Translations under genes and position numbers: made by a program | The notes under the pieces: generated by a model | Seen by the model: the letters and a program-made list of their open reading frames with translations, nothing else | Database searches by the model: none | What the model was told of the DNA's origin: nothing | Shown: piece after piece, positions 25,393 to 33,364 of the stretch | Layout of the letters: every line of letters starts with the position of its first letter | Position numbering within the stretch: position 1 is the stretch's first letter | Assembly: GCA_016278285.1 (NCBI GenBank) | Contig: JADQCD010000240.1 | Location: forward strand, 1-33,694 | Direction: 5' to 3' | Length of the DNA stretch: 33,694 nucleotides | Source of the DNA: Actibacterium sp. | GTDB lineage: Bacteria; Pseudomonadota; Alphaproteobacteria; Rhodobacterales; Rhodobacteraceae

Positions 25393-26100
25393 GTGGAACA
25401 GGGGTTTGACGACGGGGCCGGAGAGGTGGTCAACTTGTCGACATTTCGGAGCAACATGCGCTTTCCGATCATAAACGAGGTCGAAGCCTATTGGGAGGGG
25501 TTGCGCGACGGCCGCCCGCTGCCCCGGCGCTCCGAGCTCGATCCGAGGGGCCTGGAGCGGGCACTGGATCGCGTCTTCGTGCTGGAACGGGTGGCGCAAG
25601 GGGTTGTCCGGTTCCGCCTTGCGGGGCAGTTTCTGCATGGGTTGATGGGCATGGACGTGCGCGGGATACCGTTGTCGGCAATGTTCGTCGCCGACGCGCG
25701 GGATGCGCTGTCGCACCGGATCTTCGAGCTGTTCGACGGCCCGCATGTGGTGCGACTGACCCTGATCGCCGCGCCCGGCCTTGCCCGGCCGGGAATGGAT
25801 GGTGAAATGGTGTTGCTGCCGCTTTGCGACGAGGACGGCAGTGTCAATCGGGCGCTCGGGTGCCTGGCGACCGAGGGCACGGCCGGGCGTGCGCCGCGCC
25901 GCTTCCGCCTCGCCTCGGCGCGGACACGCGCCCTGAACGGTGTGGCCGGCCGACCCGACGACCGCCCTTCACCGGCGCCGGTTTTCGCGCCTGGCCTTGC
26001 CGAGGCAGCGACCCCTTTCGGAATGGCCGAGCGCGATCCGGAAAAGGAAACCCGCCCCCGGCGCCGCCCGGCGCTGCGCCTGGTCAAATCCGGCGAGTGA
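25393..26100 (+). CDS. PAS-domain protein (PAS_5 type)
   Basis: This 235-residue soluble protein shows a PAS-like region at about 20-160, with RFPIINEVEAYWEGLRDGR, RSELDPRGLERALDRVFVLE and VVRFRLAGQFLHGLMGMDVRG, typical of the PAS_5 family that includes Caulobacter MopJ. No kinase, cyclase or DNA-binding domain follows; the last ~75 residues are proline- and arginine-rich and probably disordered (ending RPALRLVKSGE). The start is GTG at 25393, chosen because GGAGG lies seven bases upstream; an internal ATG at 25456 would remove 21 residues. CtrA-like sites lie upstream. It may be a regulatory or localisation protein; function is unknown. Confidence 0.8.
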   Translation: MEQGFDDGAGEVVNLSTFRSNMRFPIINEVEAYWEGLRDGRPLPRRSELDPRGLERALDRVFVLERVAQGVVRFRLAGQFLHGLMGMDVRGIPLSAMFVADARDALSHRIFELFDGPHVVRLTLIAAPGLARPGMDGEMVLLPLCDEDGSVNRALGCLATEGTAGRAPRRFRLASARTRALNGVAGRPDDRPSPAPVFAPGLAEAATPFGMAERDPEKETRPRRRPALRLVKSGE

Positions 26101-26102
26101 CG

Positions 26103-26162
26103 GCCCGGCGGAAAGGGAACGCGTTTCGTGCCGGGCAGCCTGTTCGCCAGCCCGGATCGGGC
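26103..26162. terminator. Hairpins between convergent PAS and acyl-CoA synthetase genes
   Basis: GCCCGGC (26103-26109) pairs with GCCGGGC (26130-26136), with an inner GAAA/TTTC, just after the PAS gene stop. GCCCG (26150-26154) pairs with CGGGC (26158-26162) just after the acyl-CoA synthetase stop on the minus strand. Neither has a T-run, so these may define message ends without being strict intrinsic terminators. Confidence 0.3.
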
Positions 26163-26166
26163 ATGG

Positions 26167-27765
26167 TCACGGCCGCAGGGCGCGACGCATGATCTTGCCG
26201 GTGGTGGTCATCGGCAGGCTGTCGGCGCGGATCACCTTCCGGGGCGCGACATGGGGGCTGACGCGCTGGCGCACCATGCGGATCAAAGCTTCGGCCAGCC
26301 CCTCCCATTGCGCCCCGTCACGAAGCACCACATGGGCGACCACGATCTCGGTGCGCTCGGGGTCGGGCTCGCCCACCACGGCGGCCATGACCACGTCGGG
26401 ATGCGCGGTCAGGCAGTTTTCGATCTCTGACGGGCCGATCCGATAACCCGAGGAGGTGATCACGTCGTCGTCACGCGAGACATAGGTGAACACGCCCGAC
26501 GCGTCGCAGCGGCCCAGATCGCCGGTGCGCATCCAGTCGCCCAGGAATTTCCCGGCGGTCTTTTCCGGCATGCCCCAGTATTCGAGGAACATCACCGGCG
26601 TACCGCGCTTCACGCAGATCTCGCCCAGCTCTTCCGGATCGGCGCGGTTGCCGTCGGCGCGCAGCACCGCCACCTCGTGCCCCGGCACCGCCATGCCCAT
26701 CGCGCCAGGGGGCGCATCGATCAGCTCGGGCACGCAGGTGACGACCAGGTTGCATTCGGTCTGGCCGTAGAACTCGCAGATCGCCACACCCAACGCCTCG
26801 CGCGACCAGGCCAGCAGGTCGGCACCCAGACTTTCGCCACCCGAGCCGATCGAACGAATCATCACCCCCTCGGGCACCGGCGTGCGGCGCATCAGCTTCA
26901 GCGCCGTGGGTGGAAGAAACAGGTTGCGCACCTTCAGCCGGTCGATCAGGGCCCAGGCCTCGGCCGCGTCGAACTTGGGCATCCGGCGGGCGACGACGGG
27001 CACGCCGTAATAGAGGAAGGGCATGGCCATATCCATCAGCCCGCCGATCCAGGCCCAGTCGGCCGGGGTCCAGCCGCAATCGCCCGGCTGTGGAAAGCCG
27101 CGATGGTGCAGCTCGACCGAAGGCAGATGTCCCAGCAGGAAGCGATGCGCGTGCAGAACGCCCTTGGGCGGGCCGGTGGTGCCCGAGGTATAGATCAGCA
27201 CCGCCGGGTCATCGGCGCCGGTCGCCACCGGATTGTCCAGCGGATCGGCCGCCGCGATTTCATCCCAGAAGGGCCGCGCCGGACCGCCGTCAAGCGACAG
27301 GACATCGCGCAGCGCCGGCAGGCAGTGCCTGATCGGCGCCAGCTTTTCCGCCCCCTCGGCATCGGTCACGACCAGCGTTGCGCCGCTGTCGGCCAGCCGG
27401 TATTCCAGCGCGTCCGCTCCGAACAGCGTGAACAACGGCAGGCCAATCGCGCCCAGCTTCATAGCCGCGAAATGGGCGATCAACACCGCCGGATGCTGCG
27501 CCAGCAAGACGGCCACCCGGTCGCCCTGCCCCACGCCCGCCGCGGCCATCACAGTGGCCAGGCGGTCCGAGGCGTCCTTCAGTTCGCCATAGCTCCAGCG
27601 CCGGTCGCCATCCGAGGCGTCGATCACCGCCGTGCGATCGGGCGACTCGCGCGCCCAGCTGTCGCAGCAGGCCTCGGCCATATTGAACTGCGCCGGGATG
27701 TCCCAGCGAAAGGCTGCCCGCATCGCCGCCCAGCTGTCATGCTGTGGCACAAGGCGTCGTTTCAT
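26167..27765 (-). CDS. AMP-binding acyl-CoA synthetase
   Basis: This 532-residue ANL-superfamily enzyme activates a carboxylic acid as acyl-AMP and transfers it to CoA. Motifs in order are the P-loop-like LIYTSGTTGPPKG, EFYGQTECN, MRTGDLG, and the hinge region SRDDDVITSSGYRIGPSEIE. The C-terminal catalytic lysine lies in TTTGKIMRRALR. Overall likeness is to medium-chain/acetoacetyl-type synthetases (MACS/AcsA-like); chain length of the substrate cannot be told. The start at 27765 follows GGAGAGAAGG. It is convergent with the PAS gene and 90 bases beyond the lipoprotein gene on the same strand. Confidence 0.92.
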   Translation of the reverse strand: MKRRLVPQHDSWAAMRAAFRWDIPAQFNMAEACCDSWARESPDRTAVIDASDGDRRWSYGELKDASDRLATVMAAAGVGQGDRVAVLLAQHPAVLIAHFAAMKLGAIGLPLFTLFGADALEYRLADSGATLVVTDAEGAEKLAPIRHCLPALRDVLSLDGGPARPFWDEIAAADPLDNPVATGADDPAVLIYTSGTTGPPKGVLHAHRFLLGHLPSVELHHRGFPQPGDCGWTPADWAWIGGLMDMAMPFLYYGVPVVARRMPKFDAAEAWALIDRLKVRNLFLPPTALKLMRRTPVPEGVMIRSIGSGGESLGADLLAWSREALGVAICEFYGQTECNLVVTCVPELIDAPPGAMGMAVPGHEVAVLRADGNRADPEELGEICVKRGTPVMFLEYWGMPEKTAGKFLGDWMRTGDLGRCDASGVFTYVSRDDDVITSSGYRIGPSEIENCLTAHPDVVMAAVVGEPDPERTEIVVAHVVLRDGAQWEGLAEALIRMVRQRVSPHVAPRKVIRADSLPMTTTGKIMRRALRP

Positions 27766-27842
27766 GGGCCTTCTCTCCACATGAATTGATCTTGCGTTCA
27801 GGTACATCGCGCCACAGCCGGATGGCATGCGCGCGGTGCTAA

Positions 27843-27888
27843 CGAACCTCCACCCTCAACTCGGTCGAACCTCAACCCTCAACTCGGT
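27843..27888. repeat. 23-bp tandem duplication at the end of the lipoprotein gene
   Basis: Two adjacent copies of a 23-base unit (27843-27865 and 27866-27888) differ at one position: CGAACCTC is followed by C in the first and A in the second, then ACCCTCAACTCGGT in both. The unit is not a multiple of three, so it shifts the reading of the lipoprotein 3' end. Confidence 0.9.
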
Positions 27889-28356
27889 CAGCGCGGTCAA
27901 TGGCACGCCAAGCAGCCGCAGCGCGGCCAACGATACCTGGGTGCCCGCCCCCCGTTCCGCCAACAGCGGGCGCAGCTGAACCTTGACGGTGGCGCCGGTG
28001 GCCGGATCCACGAGCCGCCCGGCCTGCACCTGGTCCACCAAAGGGGTCTTGGCCCAGAATCCCGGATCGGCGGGATCGCCCAACGTTGCCACAGTTCGCC
28101 CCAGCGCGCGCCATGCGCCTGACGTGTTCCGGGCCGCGGTCTGCCGTTCCGCGACACTGGTGGTGTCGAACTGCTCGGCGGTTTCGGCCCCCGCGGGAGG
28201 TGGTGGCGCGGCATCGCGCCGGGCGACCGGGCGCGTCGCCTGTCGGGGTGCAGCCACCGGCCCGGCGGCATCGCCCTGCCAGAACGGCTCGCCCGCGCAT
28301 CCCACAAGCAGCAATATCGCAAAGCCGCCAAAAACCGTGTTCGTTCCGATCTGCAT
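27856..28356 (-). CDS. Putative lipoprotein of unknown function
   Basis: This 166-residue protein has a lipoprotein signal: hydrophobic [12 protein letters not shown] with a cleavage and lipidation cysteine at residue 20 (LVGC followed by A). A proline/alanine-rich linker follows (about 25-60, [16 protein letters not shown]). The small C-terminal region ([42 protein letters not shown]) resembles nothing I can name, though it has the look of a D-galactarate dehydratase-like periplasmic lipoprotein domain annotated in Rhodobacteraceae. GGAGG precedes the ATG at 28356. The last residues RPS and the stop arise from a 23-bp duplication; the undisturbed gene would end ELRVEVR. It is divergent from moaA. 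Confidence 0.78.
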   Translation of the reverse strand: MQIGTNTVFGGFAILLLVGCAGEPFWQGDAAGPVAAPRQATRPVARRDAAPPPPAGAETAEQFDTTSVAERQTAARNTSGAWRALGRTVATLGDPADPGFWAKTPLVDQVQAGRLVDPATGATVKVQLRPLLAERGAGTQVSLAALRLLGVPLTALTELRVEVRPS

Positions 28357-28463
28357 CGCAATTCCTCCGGTCCGCCCGGGCCGACCTTAGGCGCCGCTCC
28401 GAACGCAATCAACTCGCAAGAAATTGGCTTGCCGCCGGGGCGCCGGACACCTACCTTTCGGCC

Positions 28464-29471
28464 ATGACACCGCAACTGATCGACCCTTTCGCCCGCGCCA
28501 TCACCTATCTGCGCGTCTCGGTCACCGACCGCTGCGATTTCCGCTGCGTCTATTGCATGGCCGAGAACATGACCTTTCTGCCCAAGAAGGAACTTCTGAC
28601 GCTGGAGGAGCTTGACCGCATGTGCTCGGCCTTCATCGGGCTGGGCGTGGAAAAGCTGCGCATCACCGGGGGCGAGCCGTTGGTGCGCAAGGGGATCATG
28701 ACCTTCTTCAATTCGATGACCCGCCACCTGGAGTCGGGCACACTGAAGGAATTGACGCTGACGACCAACGGATCCCAGCTGGAACGGTTCGCGGACGACC
28801 TTTACGCCGCCGGTGTGCGCAGGGTGAACATCTCGCTCGACACTCTGGACGAGGACAAGTTCGCCCGTGTCACGCGTTGGGGTCGGCTGCCTCAGGTGTT
28901 GCGCGGAATCGACGCCGCGCAGAGGGCCGGGCTGCGTGTGAAGATCAACGCCGTCGCGCTGAAAGGGTTCAACGAGGATGAACTTTTCGACCTCGTGCGC
29001 TGGTGCGCCGGGCGCGACATGGACCTGACCTTCATCGAAGTCATGCCCATGGGTGATCTGGGCAACGAAGACCGCGTCGGGCAATACTGGTCACTCGACG
29101 ACGTGCGTGCGCGGCTGTCCGAACAATACCGGCTTACCGATCTGGCCGAACGCAGCGGCGGGCCGGCGCGCTATGTCCGGCTGGATGAGACCGGCCAGAA
29201 GATCGGTTTCATCACCCCGCTCAGCCACAATTTCTGTGAAAGCTGCAACCGGGTTCGCATGACCTGCACCGGCGAGCTGTTCATGTGCCTCGGGCAGGAG
29301 GATATGGCGGACCTGCGCCCTGCCCTGCGCAACCACCCCAATGACGACGCCCCGCTGATCGAGGCGATTCACGGGGCGATCGGGCGCAAGCCAAAGGGGC
29401 ACGATTTCGACTATTCCCGGCAGCGCGCCGATGGCCAGGTCAGCCGTCACATGAGCCACACCGGGGGCTGA
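28464..29471 (+). CDS. moaA: GTP 3',8-cyclase MoaA
   Basis: MoaA starts molybdenum-cofactor synthesis by radical rearrangement of GTP, with MoaC completing cyclic pyranopterin monophosphate. The 335-residue protein has the radical SAM cluster cysteines C24, C28 and C31 (CDFRCVYC) and the MoaA-specific C-terminal cluster C258, C261 and C275 (C-x2-C-x13-C). [11 protein letters not shown] binds SAM. The protein ends in the double glycine (MSHTGG) needed for activity. The start [17 protein letters not shown] at 28464 is typical, though no strong ribosome site is seen and the frame is open far upstream. No other moa or mob gene is in the window. Confidence 0.96.
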   Translation: MTPQLIDPFARAITYLRVSVTDRCDFRCVYCMAENMTFLPKKELLTLEELDRMCSAFIGLGVEKLRITGGEPLVRKGIMTFFNSMTRHLESGTLKELTLTTNGSQLERFADDLYAAGVRRVNISLDTLDEDKFARVTRWGRLPQVLRGIDAAQRAGLRVKINAVALKGFNEDELFDLVRWCAGRDMDLTFIEVMPMGDLGNEDRVGQYWSLDDVRARLSEQYRLTDLAERSGGPARYVRLDETGQKIGFITPLSHNFCESCNRVRMTCTGELFMCLGQEDMADLRPALRNHPNDDAPLIEAIHGAIGRKPKGHDFDYSRQRADGQVSRHMSHTGG

Positions 29472-29493
29472 CGGGGTGCCGTCTGCCGGCCAT

Positions 29494-30318
29494 TCACATC
29501 CCGAACACCTTGCGCAGCATGTTCAGTGCGACGACGATGATGAAAACGGCGAAGACGCGTTTCAGCGGCTTTGGGTCCATCGCGTGGGCCAGCCGAGCGC
29601 CCAGCGGGGCCGTGATCAGCGTCATCGCGATGACGACAAGGAAGGCCGGCAGGTTCACCGCGCCGATGCTGAAGGGCGGACTCATTGCATCGGGAATCTG
29701 CACGAACATGAAGGCAATGGCCGATGGTACCGCGATTAGCACGCCGAACCCCGCCGCCGTCGCCACCGCCCGGTGAATCGGCTGACCATAAAGTGACATC
29801 GTGGGCACCGCGAAAGAACCGCCGCCGATTCCCATCAACACCGACAGAAACCCGATCATGGCGGACAAGGCCCCGCGCACCGGCCCGCCCGGCATCTGTT
29901 CGGCCAGTTTCCAGTCGGACCTGCCGAAAGCGAGGTAAAGCCCGACACATATTCCCAACACGCCAAAGATGCCCTGCAACACGATCGAGCGCAGGTTCGC
30001 GGCCACCAGCACCCCGACGATCGCACCAACGACGATGCCGGGGGCCCAACTGCGCAGCACCGCCCAGTCCACCGCGCCCTTGCGGTTGTGACTGAGCACC
30101 GAGCGCACCGAGGTGACGATGATCGTGGACAGCGACGTGGCCAGGCATATCTGCATCGTGTAAGGGCCGCCAAAACCCAGTGCCGAGAATGTATAGAAGA
30201 ATGCGGGCACCAGAACGATACCGCCGCCCACGCCCAGCAGTCCCGCGATCAGGCCGGCCACCGCACCGATGACAAGAAGAAGGGCGACAAGCGGGGCAAG
30301 TGTGGCGACATCCGGCAT
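29494..30318 (-). CDS. TauE/SafE family sulfite/sulfonate exporter-like permease
   Basis: This 274-residue membrane protein has about eight hydrophobic segments in two related halves, each opening with the family's glycine-rich motif: GLIAGLLGVGGGIVLVPAFF and SVLMGIGGGSFAVPTMSLYG. The family exports sulfite, sulfoacetate or other organosulfur anions, or supplies sulfur compounds; members are often of unknown substrate. It ends 22 bases from moaA (convergent). It begins 93 bases after the SDR gene on the same strand, so it may be the last gene of the SDR/transketolase unit. Confidence 0.9.
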   Translation of the reverse strand: MPDVATLAPLVALLLVIGAVAGLIAGLLGVGGGIVLVPAFFYTFSALGFGGPYTMQICLATSLSTIIVTSVRSVLSHNRKGAVDWAVLRSWAPGIVVGAIVGVLVAANLRSIVLQGIFGVLGICVGLYLAFGRSDWKLAEQMPGGPVRGALSAMIGFLSVLMGIGGGSFAVPTMSLYGQPIHRAVATAAGFGVLIAVPSAIAFMFVQIPDAMSPPFSIGAVNLPAFLVVIAMTLITAPLGARLAHAMDPKPLKRVFAVFIIVVALNMLRKVFGM

Positions 30319-30411
30319 GAGCGGCTCCTGTTGTCGGGGTACCCCTGTCGCATACCCAAGCGCGGCGCCGGGCTCAATGGCAAAACGGATCGGCCGCGCG
30401 GGCCAGCCTTT

Positions 30412-31161
30412 CTAGTGGATCAGCGATCCACCGTTTACGTCCACCTCGGAGCCGGTGACATAGGCCGACAGATCGCTGGCCAGGAACAGGCAGCAACCTG
30501 CAACGTCCGACGCCTCGCCCGCACGACCCATGGGGATTCCGGCCAGGATGCCCTGCATCTGATCATCCGTCAGCTTGCCGGCCGTGATGTCGGTGGCAAT
30601 GAAGCCCGGACAGACCGCGTTGACGCGAATCCCGTCCGGGGCCAGTTCACGGGCCATCGCCTTTGTCAGGCCCAGAACCCCGGCCTTGGCCGCCGAATAA
30701 TGCGGCCCGCCGAAAATGCCGCCGCCCCGCTGCGCCGAGACCGACGAGATGTTGACGATCGCGCCGGCCTTTTGTCGCCGCATTGCGGGGATCACCGCCT
30801 GGCTCATCTGCAGGGTGCCGCGAAGATTGACGTCCAGCACGGCGTCATAGTTCTCGCGCTTGATCTCCAGGATCTTCAGGGGCTGGGTGATGCCGGCATT
30901 GTTCACGAGCACGTCTGCCCGGCCAAAAGCGTCCAGCACTGCTGCCACCGCGCCGGCGCAGGCATCAGCGTCGGTGACGTCGCAGGCCAGGCCAAGATGC
31001 CCCTGCCCCAGATCGGCCGCGGCCGCGCGGGCCGCGTTCTCGTCCAGGTCCAGTACGGCCACCCGCCCGCCATGGTTGGCCATCATTTGCGCCGTTGCCT
31101 TGCCCAGTCCGCGGGCCGAGGCAGCGCCGGTCACGATCGCCACCTTGTCCTTCAACAGCAT
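30412..31161 (-). CDS. SDR family oxidoreductase
   Basis: This 249-residue classical short-chain dehydrogenase has the nucleotide motif TGAASARGLG (11-20), an acidic VAVLDLDE favouring NAD(H), NNAG, the catalytic serine in SSVSAQRG and the YSAAK tyrosine-lysine pair. ARELAPDGIRVNAVCPGFI follows. It would oxidise or reduce a hydroxyl or keto group of a polyol, sugar or hydroxyacid. The ATG at 31161 overlaps the TGA of the transketolase C-subunit gene (TGATG); a GTG three codons upstream is an alternative. It is coupled to the split transketolase, so the two probably work on the same substrate. Confidence 0.92.
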   Translation of the reverse strand: MLLKDKVAIVTGAASARGLGKATAQMMANHGGRVAVLDLDENAARAAAADLGQGHLGLACDVTDADACAGAVAAVLDAFGRADVLVNNAGITQPLKILEIKRENYDAVLDVNLRGTLQMSQAVIPAMRRQKAGAIVNISSVSAQRGGGIFGGPHYSAAKAGVLGLTKAMARELAPDGIRVNAVCPGFIATDITAGKLTDDQMQGILAGIPMGRAGEASDVAGCCLFLASDLSAYVTGSEVDVNGGSLIH

Positions 31162-32189
31162 CACATCCACCCCTTGATCCGCGCCACGACCGATCCGGCC
31201 GACAGGCCATATTGTTCATGCAGCGTTGGCAAGGCGCCGGCATCGAGAAATTCATCCGGCAGCCCGACCTGGCGGAAGGTCGGATGAACGCCTGCGCGCA
31301 TCAGGGCGGCGCCCACCGCCTCGCCCAGACCGCCGGTGACGGAATGGTTCTCGGCAACGACGACCAGCCGGCCGCCCTTCGATGCCTCGGCAACGATGGT
31401 GTCCACGTCCAGCGGCTTTATCGTCGGCACATGCAGCACCGCACAATCCACGCCGTCGCGCCCCAGTGCATCGGCCGCATCGAGCGCGCGCATCGTCATG
31501 AAACCAGACGACACGATCAGCACGTCGCGCCCGCCCCGGATTTCCTTGGCCTTGCCCATCTCGAAGCGATAGCCGTAGCGCCCCAGCACGTCCGGCACCT
31601 TGCCGCGCAGCAGCCGCATGTAGACCGGGCCGGGATGGTCGGCGACCGCGGGCACGGCCTGCGCGATCTCGATCGCGTCGCAGGGGTCGATGACCGTCAG
31701 ACCCGGCATTGCGCGCATGATCGCCAGATCCTCGGTTGCCTGGTGCGACGGGCCGTATCCGGTGGTCAATCCCGGCAGGGCGCAGGCGATCTTGACCGGC
31801 AGCCCCTCTTCGGCGATGGCCATGGCAATGAAGTCATAGGCCCGGCGCGAAGCGAAAACGGCATAGGTCGTGGCGAAGGGGGTGAACCCCTCGCGCGCAA
31901 GCCCGGCAGCGGCCGAGAACAGCAACTGCTCGGCCATCCCCATCTGGTAAAACCGGTCGGGGTGATCCCGCGCAAAGATGTGCATATCGGTGTATTTCGA
32001 CAGGTCTGCCGACAGGCCCAGGATGTCGTCGCGGGTCTGCGCCAGTTCCGACAGGGCGTGGCCAAAAGGCGCGGCGATGGTATCGCGCCCTTCGGCATCC
32101 AGCGAGGCGATCATGGCCGAGGTGGCCTTGCCGTCCCGAGGCGCCTGTCGCGGCTCGTATTTCGATTTTCGACGGCTCAGCGTGGTCAT
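31161..32189 (-). CDS. Transketolase C-terminal subunit
   Basis: This 342-residue protein has the pyrimidine-binding and C-terminal domains of transketolase. The family glutamate that activates thiamine diphosphate lies in QMGMAEQLLFSAAAG, followed by ATTYAVFASRRAYDF, LTTGYGPSHQATED and the C-terminal domain VSSGFMTMRALDAA. It must pair with the subunit encoded just upstream to form the active site. Its ATG overlaps that gene's stop codon (ATGA), so the two are made together. Split enzymes of this kind serve special pathways (for example apulose-4-phosphate or sulfosugar transketolases) rather than the main pentose phosphate route. Substrate is unknown here. An 87-codon in-frame extension upstream is a shadow of the partner gene. 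Confidence 0.93.
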   Translation of the reverse strand: MTTLSRRKSKYEPRQAPRDGKATSAMIASLDAEGRDTIAAPFGHALSELAQTRDDILGLSADLSKYTDMHIFARDHPDRFYQMGMAEQLLFSAAAGLAREGFTPFATTYAVFASRRAYDFIAMAIAEEGLPVKIACALPGLTTGYGPSHQATEDLAIMRAMPGLTVIDPCDAIEIAQAVPAVADHPGPVYMRLLRGKVPDVLGRYGYRFEMGKAKEIRGGRDVLIVSSGFMTMRALDAADALGRDGVDCAVLHVPTIKPLDVDTIVAEASKGGRLVVVAENHSVTGGLGEAVGAALMRAGVHPTFRQVGLPDEFLDAGALPTLHEQYGLSAGSVVARIKGWM

Positions 32190-33040
32190 GCGGGCATCTC
32201 CCCGTCCAGATAAGTCAGCGCCTTGTCCCATTCGTCGGCGTCGACGCGCACGAAATGGGTGATTTCGCGATTTTCCAGGAACGGCACCCCCTTGCACATC
32301 GTGGTATGACAGATGATGACACGGGGCCTGGCATCGGGCAGGTTGCGGGCGGCGTCGAACGCGGCGCGCACGGCTTCGATGTCGTTGCCGTCGATTTCCT
32401 GCGCGTGCCAGCCGAATGCCTCCCATTTCGGGGCAAGCGGGGGGACGCACAAGGCGTCGGTGGTTTTTCCATCCGCCTGCTGGTCGTTGAAATCGACGAT
32501 GGCGATCAGGTTGTCCAGGCGGTGCTGCACCGCGGACATCACCGCCTCCCAGGTGGATCCTTCGCCCAGTTCGCCGTCGGACAGGAGGTTGTATACGAAG
32601 GCCGGGTTCTTCTTGCGTTTCAGCCCCAGACCCATGCCGACGGCGATGCCCAGGCCGTGACCCAGGCTGCCGCCGGTGATTTCCATCCCCGGCGTATAGG
32701 CCGCCATGCCCGACATCGGCATCCGGCTGTCATCCATACCGTAGGTGCCGATTTCGTCCTCGGGCAGGACATTTGCCTCGATCAGCGCGGCGTAAAGCGC
32801 GATGGCATAATGGCCTATCGACAGGCAGAACCGATCGCGACCTTCCCATTCCGGGTCGTCGGGACGCAGGTTCAAGGCGTGGAAGTAACTTACCGCCAGC
32901 ACATCGGCGATGCCGAGCGCCTGGCCGATATACCCCTGCCCCTGGACCTGCCCCATGCGCAAGGCGTGACGGCGGATGTGCCAGGCTCGCCTTGCAAGGC
33001 TGGTGTTGTCGCCGCGCCGTGCGGGCGATGCGTCCTGCAT
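32186..33040 (-). CDS. Transketolase N-terminal subunit
   Basis: This 284-residue protein is the diphosphate-binding half of a split transketolase. It has GHYAIALYAAL, GSLGHGLGIAVGMGLGLK and the thiamine-diphosphate motif SDGELGEGSTWEA followed by AIVDFND; the first residue of the usual GDG is serine here. The start at 33040 (MQDASPARRG) follows AGGAG. It is the first gene of a transketolase-N, transketolase-C, SDR unit, transcribed divergently from a TRAP-transporter binding protein. Confidence 0.93.
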   Translation of the reverse strand: MQDASPARRGDNTSLARRAWHIRRHALRMGQVQGQGYIGQALGIADVLAVSYFHALNLRPDDPEWEGRDRFCLSIGHYAIALYAALIEANVLPEDEIGTYGMDDSRMPMSGMAAYTPGMEITGGSLGHGLGIAVGMGLGLKRKKNPAFVYNLLSDGELGEGSTWEAVMSAVQHRLDNLIAIVDFNDQQADGKTTDALCVPPLAPKWEAFGWHAQEIDGNDIEAVRAAFDAARNLPDARPRVIICHTTMCKGVPFLENREITHFVRVDADEWDKALTYLDGEMPA

Positions 33041-33364
33041 GTCATGCTCCTCGGTCGTTTCGCCGGAAAGGACAACAGGTCGGACCGCGGGCCGCAACCC
33101 ATATCTCTTAAAGAAAACTTAAGCCAAGCTTAATTTTTTTCGCAACATCGTGTTTCACGCGCCCCAGCGTGATTCCGACGGAATCAGCCTCAGACAGGCA
33201 GGTTGGGATGCTCTTCCTCGGCAGGAAATCCTGCCACGAAGCTCCGAGCGCACCGCCCCAATTCTCTGAAAGGCATCGAAAATTTGCCCGATTGCCGGAT
33301 TGTCTGGCAATTTGTTCAGAACCGTGCGATGGTCTTTGTGGAATTCAGAGGAGGAAAGACACAC
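33041..33364. promoter_or_regulatory. Divergent control region between transketolase and TRAP-transporter genes
   Basis: This 324-base region has no convincing gene; a minus-strand frame at 33155-33463 overlaps the start of the TRAP gene and has no protein-like features. It holds three palindromes. (a) TTAAGC-CAA-GCTTAA at 33119-33133 is followed by seven T and lies in an AT-rich block that probably contains the transketolase promoter. (b) A perfect odd palindrome, TGATTCCG-A-CGGAATCA, occupies 33170-33186. (c) ATTGCCGGA-TTG-TCTGGCAAT occupies 33291-33311 with eight of nine arm bases matching, about 54 bases upstream of the TRAP start. Its inner TTGTC-T-GGCAA resembles GntR/FadR-type operators. 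No regulator gene is in the window. Confidence 0.5.

Noticed and set aside
30088-32213. Long plus-strand frames opposite the TauE/SafE, SDR and transketolase genes
   Set aside because: They mirror well-supported minus-strand genes and have histidine- and arginine-rich shadow composition.
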